A DNA stretch of 64,000 bases from Sthenelais limicola (GCA_942159475.1 OW804097.1:11657172-11721171); one strand, 5' to 3'. Shown: positions 23,901 through 39,960, counted from the stretch's first letter. The notes: generated by a model from the letters alone, not told the origin. Made by a program: numbers and translations.

Positions 23901-26900
23901 TCGATCGCCATTATTGTGATAAAGATCTTATACACTATGGTCCACTTAACCTGAATGTGAGGGGAAATTCAGAACTAGTTCAGCTTAACCGAAAGTTCAC
24001 CTTAAGAGAACAAATTTATTACACTCTAGGTCCAAACCCTCAGATCAGATAAGAATGGTATGTCAGCCTACCTCACTAATCGGTTTCTTGTCCTAGAACT
24101 CGGCGTTTTAATGGGAATATAATGGCATTTTGCGGTCTTAGTGGAATCATAATGACTCTTTGCGGTTTGAGGTGAGAGGCTTTCCCTTCATTTGAAGGGA
24201 CTCTCTCAACTTTGGGCCTAGACTTATTATGCAGGAAATCTGCCAGGGAAATCGCAAAAAGTCGAGTTTAATCCAAAATCCATAAATACCAAGATCAGGT
24301 TAGTGGAAGTGTATAAAACCGTTGTTAATTCTACTTCATTCATTATATTGTACCTACGACTAGTGTTGCAGGGGTTCCCCCTCCCACTGACATACAGCAC
24401 CCTCCACACACACACACACACACACACACACCACACACACACACACAGGTGGGCTGAGGACAGTAAACTTTGCACTGAGGACAAGCTACTAAACCATGGC
24501 CCCTCAAATCACTAAACCTGGTCACCCCACTCCCCCTCCCCCTCCCCCCCCTCCCCTCCTGCTCACCTCTCTCTCACCTGTCCAGCTAACGGACCACAAC
24601 TGGTCAGCAAAGGTAGCTAAGAACGCCGAGACTGTTTATTTACATGCCCCAGTTTCATATATATAATTATCGTTATTCGCCATTAAGTGTGCACCAAGTG
24701 GTAGGGGACAGGGTATGATCAATAGGTACTACACTCTATACGCGACCTGTAGGCAGTACACATCAAAGCCCTCTAGTGTTAACTCTATGGCCTACAGGAC
24801 GAGAGTAGAGTGTACCAACTATAGGTCGGCCTTCCCATGCTCTCAGGCATATATTGTGACCACACTAACCTACATCCCAGTACACTCTATTTGAGATCTA
24901 CTTGGAGCGGCTGGGTCGCTTTGATGTTTACTCTAAGGTCTAAAACAGAGTGTATATGAGTATTTTCCATGTTAAATACACTAACACAACATATTGGAAG
25001 GATTCAAGGCAAGGAAGTCAAAGATGTGTTGTAAGTCAGAGAACGACCTTTCAGAAAACAGCTTATATTGTGACCTGGATGGCCTCAGGTCCACCTCTAT
25101 CATACAATATCATGGGTAACTGTATTTGGGGACATCACAACTATAATTGATATACAAATAACGATGCTAGCCTACAGCACATACAGCAGCTTGTACTATT
25201 GTGTTGTCATTTAGATATGTAGAGAGATGTAGTATATAGTATTATATATGGGTCAGATTTTCAGAAAATGTACAATTGGCAGCTCTACACATTTAGTAAA
25301 TTCTGCTAAATTAGGCTGCAATGTGGTCAATACTAGGTAAATTTGAGTATATTCGGCATTGCATTGATTCTAGCAATCTATTTGGTTAGGTTGAACTGTA
25401 TTTTAAACTTTATTTTCGTCTGAAATTTGGGCTATATCAGAGAATTGGTGAAGGTGAATTGTACATTTTCTGATGACTTCATCCATATATAGCCAGCGGC
25501 TGGCTGCGATCCAAGGTATAATACTACACGGCGGTCTATAATAGTGTTAAATAGGCTCCAACTAATCAGTGCTCCAACACTAAACACCCCCGCCCCGCCC
25601 CCCCCCCCCCATATAACACATTAGTACTCCCACTCCCAGTCAATGGATGGTGAACAGTGGAGAACAATGAATCCGTCCCACAACACTGTATATAGCCACA
25701 GCCACTTTATAAACAATCTCAGAAGCTATCTCTGCTTTAAAGAGACAATATTGGGTCTCAAAAAATACAATGCCATGAATGGAAGGGTGCTATAAAGAGA
25801 ATACACGTGGGAAGGTTGGAATGACTAGGGGGAGTGACTCCAAATTTAATCAAAAACTACAATAAAAGCGTCTGAGTGTAGTTTAATCCTCGCCATTTTA
25901 TAATTAATAATAGATGAGCAAACTGTCGAAATACATGCTAAAATAATGGGGGGGGGGGGGAAATGATATTAAAAGTTTGCTTTTTTATTCACTGTAGCGA
26001 GTATAACCTTCCCCCCTCCTTCCATTTTCCAGGCTGATATCAACTGTCAGAACCTTAATGACGGGACCAGGGGGTTGTAGTTATTGTTTTTCATAGGTCA
26101 ATGATGTATTTAACATGTTTTATATTCATATTTTATATCAATTATAGTTTTTCAACTTTCACTTTATGAGTCACTCCGTGGGAGGTGTGAGAGGGGCGAA
26201 TCAGGGGAAAGTGTACAGTGAGAAACAGAATCTTCGAACATTTCAAGGCTATTTAACGGATTCCAACAGGATTCAAGGCCCATATAATGATTTTCTAGGC
26301 ACTTCGACCAAAATGCCCATTTTCCAGGCTTTTCCAGGCCTTGAATGTAGTTTTCCAAATTCAAGACTTTTCCAGGCCTCGCAGAGACCGTGCAGTAGAG
26401 ATGGATTATACTGAATACATGCCATTCACCCACATGACTTCCAGGAAATATTCAATGATAGAAGAAGTCAGAGTCCGTTTGATCATCACAAAGAGCCCAG
26501 CAATACCACAGCTGAGTGCCCAATAATGTACATACTCACTACGTCACCAGATGATGATACACTTGGACGGCCTGGATCCCGCAATGATTTGTGTCAACAA
26601 GTTCATTGATATGTTTATCTATTCACAGAACTGAAGCGCTTCACTGCACCTTATACACTAGCCAGCCTAGCTAGCCGGCCGATAGTGCGCGGCGGTTAAT
26701 CGCTCTGTCACTTCAATAATATGTCCTTTACATTATTTATGTGTATTTATACGTAATTAAACTCGGCCTCCTGCATGTGAGCCAATTTGCACATTTTCAT
26801 GGCGTCCGCTATTCTCAAATGTTGGTTAGCTAAATTCCACCGCAGAAAGAGCTTTGGACCGAGCAATATTTATATTTATCTTATTTCGGAACAATATCAC

Positions 26901-28070
26901 AAAATTCTCAATTGAACCTTCAACTTTAACAACGAAGAATGTCTTTTCTTAACCAAGAATATAATAAAGACGTAATAGAGAAAAAAAGGAAAGTATTTTT
27001 TTAAAAAAACACCATTACACATGAAATCACAATAATGCTGATAATAAAAGAAAAATTTACAACAAATAGGTTTGAAAATGGTCAGAATATTGTATTTTGT
27101 ATTTAAATATTTTTATTCAGAATATTTTTATTCTGGAATATTGTGAGGCAAAACGGACGATAATAGAGGCGTTGAGTGGCGCCACTTGAGTGACAGCGGG
27201 CAAGAGGGCAAACACTGAGGCTCTCTACTAATGGGATACATGGTCAGATCTCAGGTTGTAAATCAAGTGTGAGGAGGTTGTGAGAAACTCGAGGCTACAA
27301 TTGCAGGTGAACGGTGCCAAGTGGAAGCGATAAGAGCAGACATCTATGGGTCAGATTTTCAGAAAATGTACAATTGGCAGCTCTACACATTTAGTAAATT
27401 CTGCTACAATTTGGTCAATACTAGGTAAATTCGAGTATATTCGGCATTGGGTTGATTCTAGCAATCTGTTTGGTTAGGTTGAACTGTATTTTGAACTTTA
27501 TTTTCGTCTGAAATTTACGTTATTTGAAAAGATTGGTGAAGGTGAATTGTACATTTTCTGAAAATCTGACCCCTATATGGTATTATGTGGAGGTGTAGAG
27601 ACACCTATATGGTATCGTTATGGTATTATGTGTATGAGGCAGACAACTGTATGGTATTATAATAATTATGTATACCGGTATGTGTAGAGACAACTATATG
27701 GTATTATAATAATTATGTATACCGGTATGTGTAGAGACAACTATATGGTATTATAATAATTATGTATACCGGTATGTGTAGAGACAACTATATGGTATTA
27801 TAATAATTATGTATACCGGTATGTGTAGAGACAACTATATGGTATTATAATAATTATGTATACCGGTATGTGTAGAGAAGCGGTAGCAATGCACCTAATG
27901 CAGGAACAATGCAGTAATACTAATATGTTCATTTCTACTAGCTCTTCTACCTCCCTCCCCCTCTCACTACTCCCTCCCTCTCCCTCTCTCTTCTCTCTGT
28001 GTCTCTCTCCCCTCTGCCTCTCTCTGCCCCTTTCTCTTTTCTCTCTCTCTCTCTCTGCCTCTCTCTCTCT

Positions 28071-28114
<44 letters not shown>

Positions 28115-31100
28115 CCTTTCTCTCTGCTCTCTCTCTCTCTGCCCCCCTCTCTTCCTCTTCCCCCCTCTCTCTCTCTACCCCCCCTCTCTACTACAAGTGT
28201 ACTAAATCAGGCCGACTACTCATATAGACTAGATAGACATCAGTGATGTGACACGGTATAATGGGTGCTGACATATGTACACTGGAGATGATGTTGTGTC
28301 ACAACATGGGTCACACCTCCTCCATCTCCACCACATCAATCCACCATGTATAAAGTCTATACATGAGCAGGCCAAACAAATGAATACTTGCTTTCTATGG
28401 GTCAAATCGTCAGAAAATGTACGATTCCCTTTCACCAATCCTCTGAACCCAAATTCCAGACGAAAATAAAGTTCAAAATACCGTTCAACCTAACCAAACA
28501 GATTGCTAGAATCAATGCAATGCCGAATTTACCTAGTATTGAATTTACTAAATATGTAGAGCTGCCAATTGTACATTTTCTGACGATCTGACCCATATAC
28601 TAGCTCAAAACTACATGGTAACTTTTTCTTCTTTTTTTTCTAGGAAATCACAAAAAAAGTCTATTTCGTAACAATACATATATAGTTGTTTTAAACAAAA
28701 CAATATATTTTAAGTGTTTTCTGATAAGGAAGACTATATAGTGTTTCTATTTTTGTTTTGGCCTATTCACATCAAAGCTACCTCAACCCACTCAATTCAT
28801 TGACACTTTCCCTGACAGGTTAAATATTTACGCCGCCATTATGTGAGGCCGTTATCAGCCGACCCGCCATTCATAAACCACGCTACAGTCAAATACTGAA
28901 TACAAAAGCTTTTAACAACTTTCACAAATCTGGCCTTATCTTTGATACAAAACCAATAATCCACCATTAAATGAGTGAGTGAGTGAGATTGGTTGATTTA
29001 CGCCCAACACATCAACACATTTAAGATGGTTATATCAAGGGCGGGAGAGCTGGAGGGAGGCAGTTTATGATCATACCCAGGAAATAGAGATAGAGAAGAA
29101 GTGAGGGAAAGACAGAAAAAGAGACAGAAAGGCACTTTATGATCATACCCAGGAAATAGAGATAGAGAAGAAGTGAGGGAAAGACAGAAAAAGAGACAGA
29201 AAGGCACTTTATGGTCATACCCAGGAAATAGAGATAGAGAAGAAGGGAGAGAGAGACAGAGATTAAATGTTATGATGAAATGTCTCTAGCCGAAATGGTA
29301 CTCTCCCAGAGGAAATTCAGATGTTATGTGATGTGTAGCAGGAAAATGTGTCAAATGATATGTATTTCTATAATTTAAGTTTGGTATTTTTATTTTTGAA
29401 AAAAATGTTTGCAATATTTCTGGCTGAAATGTAGCTAAATATTGACTCCATTAGTTTAGCTCAACTGTCCACTTTGTGGAAGCCGGTCCAGGTCCAAGAT
29501 GACCGCAGTCTAGGCTCAGAGCTGAGGGAGTCCCTCCAAACTGAGGTAAAGGCTCTCGCTCCAAACCACAAAATGTCATTATAATCCTAATAGGATGCCT
29601 ACTCCCGGGCCAGGAAAGCCATAGGCGCAGTAGGCGGCCAATAAATACTCAAATACCATTCTTATGGAGCTCAGTGGAAAAGCATCCTCTGCGGCGCAAA
29701 ATCGCACGAGAATCGGTTCAGTGGACGAGGCCCTTAATGATATCTGATCTGAGAGGTTGTGAGCCTAGACTCTTTCCACATTTTCATTATATCATTATAG
29801 AGATATTTAAATTCTAATTCTTCATAGCAGACTGTGTATTTTAATAATTATGATAGCTTTAACTGCTAACACATAATTATGTATTTAATTATTGTGGACC
29901 TAGAAACATATTTACTCTTGCTTCTATACGCAAACTTGCCATTTATTAACCTCTAGCTTAGTTATATGTTAATATTCTTCCAAAAACAATGGTAACGACT
30001 GGAAGAACTGGGACTGTCCCAGAAGTCTGTAGACCAATTTGTCATTTTTTCCCCTTAATTGTACCTGTTATGATACTACTGACAAATAAAAGATTTTTCA
30101 ATTCAATTCAATTCAATTATCCATGATCCTCCTCTCCATGGTGTCAAAATCAATTATGATTTACAATATCAGCAAGTACTAGTCTGTCTAGAAAGTAGTT
30201 GACACGTGATTCCTTAATTCCTTTAAGGGGAGGGAAAGGTGGGGGAGTTTTGACTTCAAACTATTGCCTCCTGAATTGCCGTTTGCGACCAACCATGGCC
30301 AAATATACAGCTGTATTGTATAGAACTGTCTCTGTTCTATTGGCAGCAGCTGTTGTTTTGCATAGATGGAAGAAAGAGCTGATTATATTGGCCCTGTTAC
30401 TCCAGGGTTGATTGCAATAAGCGACTCCCTGGGCAAAGGGTTGACAGGTCCTTGTCATAAATACAAATCTGAAATCTCCCACTTTTCCCTCCCCTTAAAG
30501 GGACTAAGGAATCACGTGTCAACTACTTTCTAGACAGACTTTTTATATAAAAAAAAACGACCTCTCCTATTGAGTGAAAGCGATATGTTTGATGGAGTGC
30601 CAGCTCCAATATCAGACAAGCAATTATTTATGTCCGGGCCACCATCACGATGTTTGATCGTGAGAAAAAATCTATTTTGGTTTAAATGATGAGGCTCGGG
30701 CGAGTCCATTTTTTGCGTGTAGGGGTGGGGGGCAGGAGGAGGAGGTTGTATATCCTATGATCAGAGATGAGCAACGAACTTTAGATATTATCTAACCATA
30801 AACGTCTGAGTTCAGTTGTTAAATTATCCATCAAAATATGAAACTTGTGTATCAAATATTGAGTGCGAGAGTATTGATGTCAGGGTAGAGACGGGAGGAA
30901 TGGAGAGGGTGATTGGGAGAGGGTGATTGGGAGAGGGTGATTGGGAGGGGTGATTGGGAGGGGTGATTGGGAGGGGTGACTGGGAGGGGTGACTGGGAGG
31001 GGTGACTGGGAGGGGTGATTGGGAGGGGTGATTGGGAGGGGTGACTGGGAGGGGTGATTGGGCGGGGGGGTGGGGTGACTGGGAGAGGGTGATTGGGAGG

Positions 31101-32113
31101 GGTGATTGGGAGGGGTGATTGGGAGAGGGTGATTGGGCGGGGGGGGTACATATGATAGGCTGAATCAGTAATATTTCTGGCAAGAAGAAATTTGAAAAGT
31201 TTTTTTGATGATTTGACCGCAAAATGTCATTATATTCCCATTAAAACGCCGAGTCTTAAGCCAGGAAACCGATTAGCAAAGTAGGCGTCTAATCACTGAC
31301 ATACCATTCTTATATGATCTGAGGGTTTGTACCTAGAGTGTGTATTGGAAATGTCTTTTTCAGTATTTCCTGGACTAGTGGAGAGCCTAGAAATGCCTTC
31401 CCATTGCCTTTCACTCCTGTCTCCCTGTCACTTCCCCATCTCCCTGTGTAAGCTCATAGTTCAAAGTCCCTCCAAACTGAGTCAGAGTGAAAGCCTCTCG
31501 CTCCAAACTGCGAAATCCCATTAGGATTAGCGCAGTAGGCGTCCAATCACTTTCATACCATGTATTATCTGATTTGTGCGATACCAAAACAGACTTCCAT
31601 AGCCCATGGCAGGGGTATGGGAGTGAAGTCACCAGAAAATGTACAATTCACCTTCACAAATTCTCTCAAATAACCCAAATTTCAGACAAAAATAAAGTTC
31701 AAAATACAGTTCAACCTAACCAAACAGATTGCTAGAAGCAATGCAATGCCCAAAGTATACCTAGTATTGACCAAATTGCAGCCTAATTTAGCAGGATTTA
31801 CTAAATGTGTACAGCTGCCAATTGTACATGTTCTGACAATCTGAGCCCTGGAGGGGGAGTGATGTGTGATTAGAGGGATCCAGCGCTTGCCCTCTGGTCC
31901 ATCATTTATTCAGGCAGGACGGGGAGGAGTGGGAGCCCGGTGCGGCAGCACATCATTGCTCCTCACACACTACTCAATACCACCAGCAGGCTGCTCCTGC
32001 TCGGGGTGGGGCAGGCTGCTCCTGCTCGGGGCAGACTGCTCCTGGTGGTTACAGACAGATCAACGCTTTACAGAGGTAAAGACAGAAACCAAACAGACAC
32101 AGTGAGAGAGAGT

Positions 32114-32171
<58 letters not shown>

Positions 32172-32254
32172 GAGAGAGGGAGAGAGGCAGAGAGGGAGGA
32201 AAGAGGGACAGTAGAGAGAGAGAGAGGCAGAGAGAGAGAGAGAGGGAGAGAGGC

Positions 32255-32286
<32 letters not shown>

Positions 32287-35200
32287 GGAGGAGAGAGGCA
32301 GAGAGACAGGAGAGAGAGGGAGAGACAGAGAAGAGAGGGAGGAGACATAGATAGAGAGAGAGGCAGAGACCGAGACAGGAGAGAGAGGGAGGAGAGGGAG
32401 GCAGAGGGGGAGGAGACAGAGACAGAGACAGAGAGACAGAGGAGACAGAGAGAGGGGGAGGAGACAGAGAGGCAGAGACAGGAGAGAGTATAGCGAGACA
32501 GAGAGAGGAGAGCAGAGCAGAGAAGAGACAGAGAAGAGAGGGGGGAATGAGAGACAGACAGAGAAAGGCCCCAGAGAAAGAAGAGAGAAGGGTGAGAGGC
32601 AGAGAGAAGAGCAAGAGGAGACAACGAGAGGAAGAAGAGACAGAGACGGACAGACCCGGCACCCAGGAGCAGCCTATACCAGTGCCGCCTATTGTGGAAT
32701 GGTGGGAAGCGCCTGGAGAAGTGACAGACGCGTACATTCCAGATTGGTATAATCTAGGCAGCGTCCCCTCGGCGTGTGATCACATCACCTGTTACTATAA
32801 ATAGCACAATTGTTCACCACCCGGCGTACTACCGATATAGATCTTCACCCTCAATAGTCGCACATCAACATCTTCTATTGGAAATCAATCGATATAGATC
32901 TGCACCCTCAATAGTCGCACATCAACATCTTCTATTGGAAATCAATCGATATAGATCTGCACCCTCAATAGTCGCACATCAACATCTTCTATTGGAAATC
33001 AATCGATATAGATCTTCACCCTCAATAGTCGCACATCAACATCTTCTATTGGAAATCAATCGATATAGATCTGCACCCTCCATAGTCGCACATCAACATC
33101 TTCTATTGGAAATCAATCGATTGGATGTAGATAGACGCATGACTAGGGCAGCTATACCAAGGTTACCAAGGTTACCAAACAAAATAAATCTCAGGGACAA
33201 TCAGACCATACTACACCATTACAGACAATAGATCGCGAGATAAAAGGCAAATAAAATCATTATGTTATGTCTTGTACACCTTAATTAGTTATTATATTAT
33301 TTATTTATTATCTAGGATACTAACGTTCACCAATTCATCTATGATAAATGATGATTTTAATTGTAAAGCTCATTTGATCTTTCCCATTACTTTCAGATGC
33401 GGGTCTCCTTTTTGTACAACTCTCTTGTATAAATGAATAATAAATAATACATTGAATTGAATTAAATTATGCCAATTGCACCAACTGTATTACCTGTCAT
33501 TAGTGTATAACAATGTACACTAATATTGCTTGATGACACTTGTCTGAGAAACGCTGTATACAAATTCTAAATAAAAAAATATCTTTTAAGTAAGGAATTT
33601 GCAATAAATAAAGTTTATAAGTAAAGGATTTGTGCTATAAAAATACAGTTTTTAGGTGAAGTAGTTGTACTGTGTATAACGCGGCCTATTATTATTATAA
33701 TGTATAAGCAGAAATACTAGAGCGTGGAGGGGAAGGAGTGTGGGCTGAGGGTATGATGTAGCCATCACAAAGTAAAATACTGTGTTCGAAATACATTCAG
33801 ACGCATATGGGTCAGATTTTCAGAAAATGTACAATTGGCAGCTGTATACATTTAGTAAATTCTGCTAAATCAGGCAGCAATTTGGCCAATACTAGGTAAA
33901 TTCGAGTATATTCGGCACTGCATTGATTCTCGCAATCTGTTAGGTAGGGTTGAACTGTATTTTGAACTTTATTTTCGTCTGAAATTTGGGTTGTTTGAGA
34001 GGATTGGTGAAGATGAATTGTATATTTTCTGAAAGTCTGACCCATATATCAGGTGAAATCTCTCTCTCCCCCCCCCCCCCCCCAATCCTACCTGCACAAA
34101 TTAACGTCCTACTTAGTCACCTCACCTACAGCATCTCTGGACTCTCCACCTCCATTCTCTCTTGATCACTCCCTCCCTCCCGCCCCCCCCCCTTATACTT
34201 GACCTTCCACCCCCCTCCGACATCAATGACCAGTGAGTGACCAGTGAAGCGGTCAATAACAACAATATATGTAAGAGGGGGCGTGGCCGTAACGTGGGGT
34301 AGACACCAGCAGCAGTTGTCCACACACTGACCATCAACTGACCAGCTACTGACCAGCTACTGACCAGATACTGCCCTCCCCACTCTACCTCCAGCTCTAG
34401 CTCCGTCCACTACACTCCCCATGTCTAGAGAAATTGACTAAAGAGAGAGAGAGGAGCGAGCAGAGAGGAATGAGCAGCAGGGTAACGGACACCATTGTTG
34501 TACAATAGGGGGAGGGGGAGGGGTCCTATGTTGTTCAATAGTGTAAATAAGTTGTGAAATAGAATCAATTATGACAATATTAATCCATTATTGGGGTTCA
34601 TAACATGTCTGTACCCATTCAGCCAACCTTCTGTTCCCTTCTGTTCCCTTGTGTTCCCTTTTCTTTCCTGATCTATGACAACTGAATCATTCATTCATTC
34701 TTCCACTTCTCTAAGAATTGTTTATTTACCAGAACCCTGTTATAACAGTTGGGTATTCAGTCTAGGCCCAAAGATGACAGAGTCCCTTCAAACGGAAGGA
34801 AATTGGAAAGCCTCTCGCCTCAAACCGCAAACTCCCATTATAATTCCATTAAGACCAGAAATATCATTATATTGATTATTCCCATTAGAACGCCTAGTCC
34901 TAGACCAGGAAACCCAATTAGCGATGTAGGCGGACATATCATTCTCATCTGATCTGAGGGTTTGGTCCTAGAGTATATTCCCCCAGCTGTCCTGATTAAC
35001 ACATATATGGATGCATCAACAAGGAATGCAATTTCCTAACATGAATTATACATGCAATGAATAAATCTGACTAAATGCTAAGGAGATATTAAAACACTGC
35101 ATTAAGCATATGTAAGCACCCTCATATAAGGGTCAGATTTCCAGAAAATGCACAAGCTACAGTTCTACACATCTATCAAATTCTGCTAAATATGAGTGAA

Positions 35201-38200
35201 AATTGATAAATACTAGGTATATCTGAGTGTATTCTGTATTGTATTCATTCAATAAATCTGTCTGGTTATGTTGAACTGTATTTTGAACCTGATTTTCGTC
35301 TTAAATGTGGGTTATTTGAGAGAATTGGTGAAGGCCAATTGTACATTTTCTAACGATTTCACCCATAAACACATCCACATATACACCCACGTGACGAGAA
35401 TAGTGGCGAATTAACGACACCAGAGGAGGGGGGGGGCAGGAGAATAATAATCATCTTACAAGACGAGTTCCTTGGGGCTTGGTAGCATATATCGTCATCC
35501 TCTTAAGCCCCCCCCCCCCCCCCCCCCCCCATGCTGAATCCTTGCCCCCACCCACCCACTCCCACCTGCTGGAGGAAGACGATTAGATTAGTACCGAGTT
35601 CCATTCACTATCTATTATGTGGGTCAGATTTTCAGAAAATGTACAATTCACCTTCACCAATCCTCTCAAATAGCCTACATTTAACACAAAAATGAGCTTC
35701 AAAATGCAGTTTAACATAACAGAACTGATACTTTAAATCAATGTGATACCAAATATACTCAAATATACCTGGTATTCTTCATTTTTCAGCCTAATTTAGC
35801 AGAATTCCCTAAATGTGTAGAGCTGCCAATTGTACATTTTCTGACAATCTGACCCATATGCTCCCATAGTCAGTCCGAAAAGAAGTTGACACCGGATTCC
35901 TTCGTCCCTTTAAGAAGAGAAAAGTGGGGGAGTTTTGGCTTCAAACCTTTGCCCCCTGAGTCACCGTTTGCGACCGACCATGGCCAAATATACAGTTGTA
36001 TTGTATTGCGCTGTCTCTGTTCCATGTGCAGCAGCTGTTTAGCTTCAATGGAAGGAAGAGCTGTTTCCCCATGGTTGATTACAAAGAGCGGCTCGCTGGG
36101 CAAAGGTTTGGCAGGTCCTTGTCATAAATAGAAGTGAAAAATCCCCCACTTTTCCCTCTTCTTAAAGGGACTAAGGAATCACATGTCAACTAGTTTTTGA
36201 ACAGACTACAGTTACACCTGGACGAAGGCGGTGATGAGCGGTGATGAGCCCCCTCCCCGGCTCCCCCACTGCCACCCGCCCTCCCCCACCCCCACTCCAG
36301 CTCACCCGAGCCTTAGAGAAAGAGGAATGTTGTATTACTTCTAAGCCCGAGCCAACAACAATCTGTTAGCAGCAGAATTCCTCCTCCTCCTCCAGCGGAA
36401 TATCTGCCAACTGCATCTTAATCAGGGAACGCTCGAGGAACGCCGCCCTTCTATTCCTCCATCGATACTCCCCATCCCCCCCCCCGCCCAGCCCCCATCC
36501 CCCCCCCCCGCCCAGCCCCCAGCCCCGCCCCCCCCCCAGGCCTGCAGGAATTAATGGTATTCCGGGCATGGTTATAGGCCCGCTGCAGACTCCATCCATT
36601 CGCGGGGAATCAGTTAAAGCAGGAGAGGAGGAGCAGGAGAAGGGAGACTGGGAGATATGGCTGTTTTCCTGCTGGAATGAACTGGTTTTGTTCTTATATG
36701 GGGGGTGGGGGGGAGGGGGAGGGGGAGGGGGGAGGGGGTGCGTGGGAGTAGAGGAGTAAAGGCTGGCTGGTCGGGATGACAAGAAAGATTAAGCCCCTGG
36801 CAGATCTCCTCCCCAGTCCCTCTGGCTGTCTCTCTCTCACACACACAGGTCAGGTAGGGATTTTATGGGCTTAGAGCGAGAGAGAGAGGAAACAGGCAGA
36901 ATCATTGAGAGAGGGTGGGAACAGGCAGAATCATTGAGACAAGATGGAGAGGTGATGCAGGGGATGTGAAGGGAATAAACAGAGGAGAGATAGGAGCGAC
37001 AGACATATAGACAGAGACAGGGAGAAAGAGAGAGACAGGGGCATAGCGATAGACAGAGAGGGAGAGACAGGGAGAAAGACAGGGGGAGAAATAGACATAT
37101 ATAGACAGAGACAGGGAGAAAGACAGACCGAGGGAGAGACAGACATATATAGACAGAGACAGGGAGCGACAGGGAGAAAGAGACAGAGGGACGATAGACA
37201 GACAGGGAGAAAGACAGTCACAGACAGACAGCGGTGAAGATAAAGATAGGTATAGATAGACATGAGAACCAGGAAAGCCCATCCTCCCCATGGCAGTGTG
37301 GTCGCTGCCTTTACAGAGTAGTAACTGGTTGCGGAGTATAGGGCCTGCCTAGGGAGGATGAGACAAGCCAAGAGAGCCTTACACAAGATGATAAAGCTGT
37401 AAAACATAGACAAGATAATATAGCTGTAAAACATGAAGACATGAATGACTCAAGTGCAGCATTTCAGACAGACTGAGACCGCCTATATGGGTCAGATGTT
37501 CAGAAAATGTACAATTAGCCGCTGTACACAATTAGTAAATTCTGCTAAATTAGGCTGCAATTTGGTCAATACTAGGTAAATTCGAGTATATTCGGGATTG
37601 CATTAATTCTAGGAATCTGCTTGTTGAGGTTGAACTGTATTTTGAACTTTATTTTCGTCTGAAATTTGGGTTACTTGAGAGAATTTTTGGAAGTGAATTG
37701 TACATTTTCGGAAAATCTGACCCATATGTGATCGGAGCCAGAACCAGAGAGTTGTTCTGCACTGATGGAAAAACTCAGTGTTAATCTGCCGGGCTCCTCC
37801 TGGGTGAAGTCACCAGAAAATGTACAATTCATCTTCACCGATCCTCTCAATAAACCCAAATTTCAGACGGAAATAAAGTTCAAAATACAGTTCAACCTAA
37901 CCAAACAGATAGCTAGAATCACTGCAATGCCGAATATACTCGAATTCACCTATTATTGACCAAATTGTAGCCTAAATTAGCAGAATTTAATGAAATGCAT
38001 ACAGCTGCCAATTGTACATTTTCTGACAATCTGACCCTACTGAGGACACTAAGCAGCCTTGCTGCAGGCACATGGCAAGCCTGGCCAGCTCCTGCCCCAG
38101 CTACTGACCCTCCTCCTCCCCCTTCCTCCAGTAACCACCTCCACCCTCGCCGTCCAGGGCTCTGGAGGAGAAAGGGGAGATCAGTTACAGCTCCTCCCGA

Positions 38201-39752
38201 CCACTCCCGCCTCCAGTGTGTCCATGCTTGTTTACGATCGAGTTACTCCCACACACACGGCGGCCACTGGTCAAGGTTGGATCACTCCTGCTGGACAAAG
38301 CCATATCACCGCTATATACAGAGATGGGTCGGAGGAGATAAGGCCAAGGAAAATAGGTTTCTGATTTACCTCCACAAGGTACCTAAATAAATGACCATCT
38401 TTATTATACCACTATGGGTAACATCGGTCCAACTCCCTGGAAGTTTGGGAGGGTTTAAGGCCCTGCCAGACAGCGTTGACATAATAATAAATGATGTTGG
38501 TGATTCATTTTTATCAAAAAAACTAATAAAAGTTGGAAAACAAGTTTTAAAACCGTACGTTAAAAGGCACATTTCTTTCGTTTGGAACAAATATTGTTAC
38601 GAAATAAGACATTTTGAAATATTTTTTAGTTCCTACAAGGTGGGTTTCCTATTAGAAAAAAAACAAAGGCTGACATACCACTGTTACCTGATCTGAGGGT
38701 TTGGACCTAGAGTGAATATGATTATAACTGGATCCATCCAGTAACATATGCAAGGCCACACAAAGTTTAGAGTTGTTTCCTGAGTGATCTGACCCTAGTA
38801 GATAACTGGACAGAAAACACACTGAAAACAACTGTCAACTTGTGTTATAGTCTGTCTAAAAAGTAGTTGACACGTGATTCCTTAGGTCCTTTAAGGGGAG
38901 GGAAATGTGGGGGAGTTTTAACTTCAAACCTTTGCCCCCTGAATCGCCGTTTGCGACCGACCATGGCCAAATATACAGCTGCATTGTATTGCGCTGCCTC
39001 TGTTCTATGTGCATCAGCTGTTGTTTTGCTTACAAGGAAGGAAGAGCTGGTTATATTGGCCGTTTTACTCCATGGTTGATTGAAATGAGACTCCCTGGGC
39101 AAAGGGTTGACAGGTCCTTGTCATAAATAGAAATACAAAATCTCCCACTTTTCCCTCCCCTTAAAGGAACAAAGGAATCACGTTTCAACTACTTTTTGGA
39201 CAGACTATAGAGAACCATGAGTGTTTATATTTGGCGCTACCGAGGCAAAGCATAGAGAGGTTAAGGACGTACAAGCATACTCTATACGCGACGTGTAGGC
39301 AGTAAACATCAAAGCCCTCTAGTGTTAACCCTATGGCACGCCGCTGCCTACAGGACGAGTATAGAGTGTAGAGAGGAGAGGGCAGCAGAAGATGTAAATA
39401 GGAGAGGGAATAATAAGGCCAGGGGTAGGAGCAATGTTTATGATAGAACAGGGGCAATGAGAGGAGAAGTAGTAATGTGTAAGTAGGGCAGAAAATGGGA
39501 ATTTTGTGACAAAATCACCAAATTTGGTGGAGGTAGATTTTTGGATTCTCTATCATTTTGGAAGGGTCCACAAAGGTGAAAATGGGATTTTAGTGGGGGA
39601 AGAGCCATATAATTTGAACTAATTAACATAGATCGATGAGTAGATATTCAGAAGAAAGGTCTATTGATAAGAGAATCTGAAAATATTAGTTTAACTAGTT
39701 TACATATTGTCATTGCTATGGCAACCGTAATGGTAAAGCAGGGAGGGACAGG

Positions 39753-39798
<46 letters not shown>

Positions 39799-39929
39799 AC
39801 AGGAGCAGGAGCAGGAGCAGGAACAGGAGCAGGAGCAGGAGCAGGAACAGGAGCAGCAGGAACAGGAGCAGGAGCAGGAGGAACAGGAGCAGGAGCAGGA
39901 ACAGGAACAGGAGCAGGAGCAGGAACAGC

Positions 39930-39960
<31 letters not shown>

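Noticed and set aside
32049..32737. Overlapping 190-225 codon Leu/Ser frames on the minus strand
   Set aside because: By-product of the GA-rich simple repeat at 32100-32660.
32776..33231. 151-codon frame with a 19-residue repeat
   Set aside because: The 57-bp minisatellite keeps a frame open by period alone; no gene context.
36366..36782. 138-codon minus-strand frame with poly-Pro and Gly runs
   Set aside because: Created by poly-C/poly-G tracts; no splice sites or recognisable domain.
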